Below, piece by piece: positions 61,689 to 64,000 of a DNA stretch of 64,000 bases (the stretch's first letter is position 1; every line of letters starts with the position of its first letter). The notes below the pieces were generated by a model. It was not told the origin of the DNA and ran no database searches. It saw only the letters and a program-made list of their open reading frames with translations. The DNA is from Methanosarcina sp. DH2 (GTDB lineage: Archaea; Halobacteriota; Methanosarcinia; Methanosarcinales; Methanosarcinaceae). The stretch is from assembly GCF_020804225.1 (NCBI RefSeq), contig NZ_WJBI01000001.1, positions 309,773 to 373,772 on the forward strand, in the 5' to 3' direction. The position numbers were made by a program, and so were the translations under genes.

Positions 61689-61988
61689 TTATTCAATCTT
61701 CACGTCCACTGCACTTTCAAAAGGCTGCTGATAAGGCACAGTGACCTTCAGTACACCATTTGAGTAGGTTGCAGTAGCTTTTTCCGGACTTATCGGACAG
61801 CATACTGCATAACTGTCTGCATACTCAACCCCTTCTTTGGTAGCCTTTACATAAAAGCCGTCTTCCACAACCTTGAATGAAATATTTTCCTTTTCCACTC
61901 CTGGAAGAACTACTTCTATCTTCAAATTTTCATATGTGTCGTCTGGATACGCGCAAATAGCCGGTGATAACCTCAAAATGTCAGCCAT
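61689..61988 (-). CDS. Hsp20/alpha-crystallin-like protein (1)
   Basis: 99 residues with the alpha-crystallin core: LKIEVVLPGVEKENISFKVV, DGFYVKATKEGVEYAD and ATATYSNGVLKVTVPYQQP. The two adjacent Cys in YAVCCPISPEKA are unusual. It is about as similar to its neighbour as expected of an old tandem pair. No IxI tail; the ends are short. It may form dimers only. Confidence 0.8.
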   Translation of the reverse strand: MADILRLSPAICAYPDDTYENLKIEVVLPGVEKENISFKVVEDGFYVKATKEGVEYADSYAVCCPISPEKATATYSNGVLKVTVPYQQPFESAVDVKIE

Positions 61989-62340
61989 AACATTCCCCCA
62001 AATAAAATCGCTAACTAAGATATTTATATGTATCTTATCTATTTATTTCACTATATTCAGAATCGAAAACAGCGTGTATACAGGGAATGATATGTTTTTG
62101 ATCTTTATCATCAATTAAGCTCAAAGAAATTCATATTTATGTAAAAACAAACTGTATAACTAAACTGTATAACTAAACTGTATAACTAAACTGTATAACT
62201 AAACTGTATAACTAAACTGTATAACTAAACTGTATAACTAAACTGTATAACTAAACTGTATAAAACAAAACGTGTAATACAAATAAAAAAGCATTCAAAG
62301 AAAAAAATATTAAAAGGTTCCTGTATAAGGGGAATCTTCT
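61989..62340. other. Spacer holding the 62151 repeat
   Basis: AT-rich; no gene. The Hsp20 promoter is probably near 62010-62040 (TATTTATATG-like), and the rest is the 13-bp tandem array. Confidence 0.5.
62151..62262. repeat. 13-bp tandem array, 8 full units plus a partial
   Basis: ACTGTATAACTAA repeated without change from 62151 to 62254, then a truncated ninth unit to 62262. No spacers. The unit length equals that of the 16705 array, but the sequences are unrelated. Confidence 0.95.
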
Positions 62341-62769
62341 TCAAAGTTTCAGGATTCCCAGGTCAAGGATCAGGGACAGGGCAATTGCTATTACTGAGAA
62401 CACTGAGATTACATAGTAATTTGCACGCTCTTTTGAGACGGAAAGGCTCCAGAGAAGATATTCCATTCCTTCAAGTTCTTTTTCTGAAAGTTTCTGTCTG
62501 GTCCTTACCTTTTCAAGTAGATTCAGGTCTTTAACTACACTAAACCTTCGCTTCGCGATATGGTACCTGTGTGTGAAGAACCATAAATAACCTGTGACTC
62601 CAAGATACCATATTGCCTTCCCCCAGAAAATGCTATAGTGGTCAGCTATAATTATACTCCTCAGCAGGATTGCGGAAACCAGTCCTACCCAGAAATACAG
62701 ATTGATAACGGGCATGCCGTATCCTCGGGAAATCTCGAAGGTCGGAGTTTCTGATTTTAGTTCGGTCAT
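62341..62769 (-). CDS. Membrane protein of unknown function
   Basis: 142 residues. Predicted helices are VINLYFWVGLVSAILLRSII, IFWGKAIWYLGVTGYLWFFT and YYVISVFSVIAIALSLILDL, with a basic/acidic cytosolic loop (KRRFSVVKDLNLLEKVRTRQ). The ATG at 62769 is preceded by a weak ribosome site. I do not recognise the family. It follows glnK on the minus strand by 98 bp. Confidence 0.6.
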   Translation of the reverse strand: MTELKSETPTFEISRGYGMPVINLYFWVGLVSAILLRSIIIADHYSIFWGKAIWYLGVTGYLWFFTHRYHIAKRRFSVVKDLNLLEKVRTRQKLSEKELEGMEYLLWSLSVSKERANYYVISVFSVIAIALSLILDLGILKL

Positions 62770-62867
62770 TATGGTACCTTGCCTTATTCCGTGAATCTTT
62801 TCCGTATTTAATTATGAGTTAAGATTAGAAAAGAAAGAAGTTAAAAAGGAACAAAAGAGGTACCCGG

Positions 62868-64000
<1,133 letters not shown>

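Overview
The window is a stretch of a Methanosarcina-like methanogen chromosome. The evidence is archaeal information-processing genes (TBP, Spt5, SecE, the L11-L1-L10-L12 genes, PAN, MBF1), the HdrC/HdrB pair, an F420-linked oxidoreductase set, a partial oxidative TCA branch, anaerobic cobalamin genes, AT-rich spacers with TATA-box promoters, and lipoproteins typical of the genus. Species cannot be fixed from sequence alone.

Layout. 0-13.8 kb: end of an ScpB-like gene, tbp behind three phased TATA boxes, an AglJ-like glycosyltransferase, a ThiC-family enzyme, three LolA-like/DUF4367 lipoproteins, a decayed M3 oligoendopeptidase, a DNA alkyltransferase, a QueG-like Fe-S protein, a SAM hydrolase and a membrane HEAT-repeat protein. 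14-25 kb (minus strand): D-2-hydroxyacid dehydrogenase with a YHS protein, a radical SAM protein, then the conserved pan - DUF99 - ftsZ - secE - spt5 - rpl11 - rpl1 - rpl10 - rpl12 block, with mbf1 divergent from pan. 25.5-29.4 kb: TatD-like hydrolase, isocitrate dehydrogenase and a convergent Re-citrate-synthase-type enzyme. 30.2-34.8 kb: cobalamin cluster cbiT-L-F-G(N)-G(C)-H-C. 35-39 kb: two secreted paralogues, a frameshifted membrane methyltransferase remnant, and CcdA with a thioredoxin lipoprotein. 39.7-45.9 kb: Mrp/NBP35, DUF134, two NifX-like proteins, two ferredoxin-containing MinD-type ATPases, DUF169, DUF1847 and DUF1284, which look like a metal/Fe-S handling group. 46-53.3 kb: hdrC-hdrB, F420H2:NADP oxidoreductase, a subtilase with Glu where His is usual, DUF2284 and an M24 peptidase. 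53.5-64 kb: nitrogen assimilation, namely a four-gene glutamate synthase whose electron-input subunit is FrhB-like (probably F420H2-dependent), glnA with an NrpR-type operator, TspO, DUF1059, two Hsp20-like proteins, and glnK-amt running off the end.

The less expected signals are: cbiG has no normal start codon but a strong Shine-Dalgarno site in front of AUA; the precorrin-8X methylmutase lacks the usual catalytic His; PAN ends in MFV instead of the HbYX Tyr; the tbp promoter has three identical TATA boxes; the L11-L1 spacer can form nested long-range stems; several promoters are wrapped in inverted repeats; and there are many short tandem repeats, three of which duplicate the stop-codon end of a gene. 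Nothing resembling CRISPR, a prophage, an insertion sequence, or tRNA/rRNA genes was seen.
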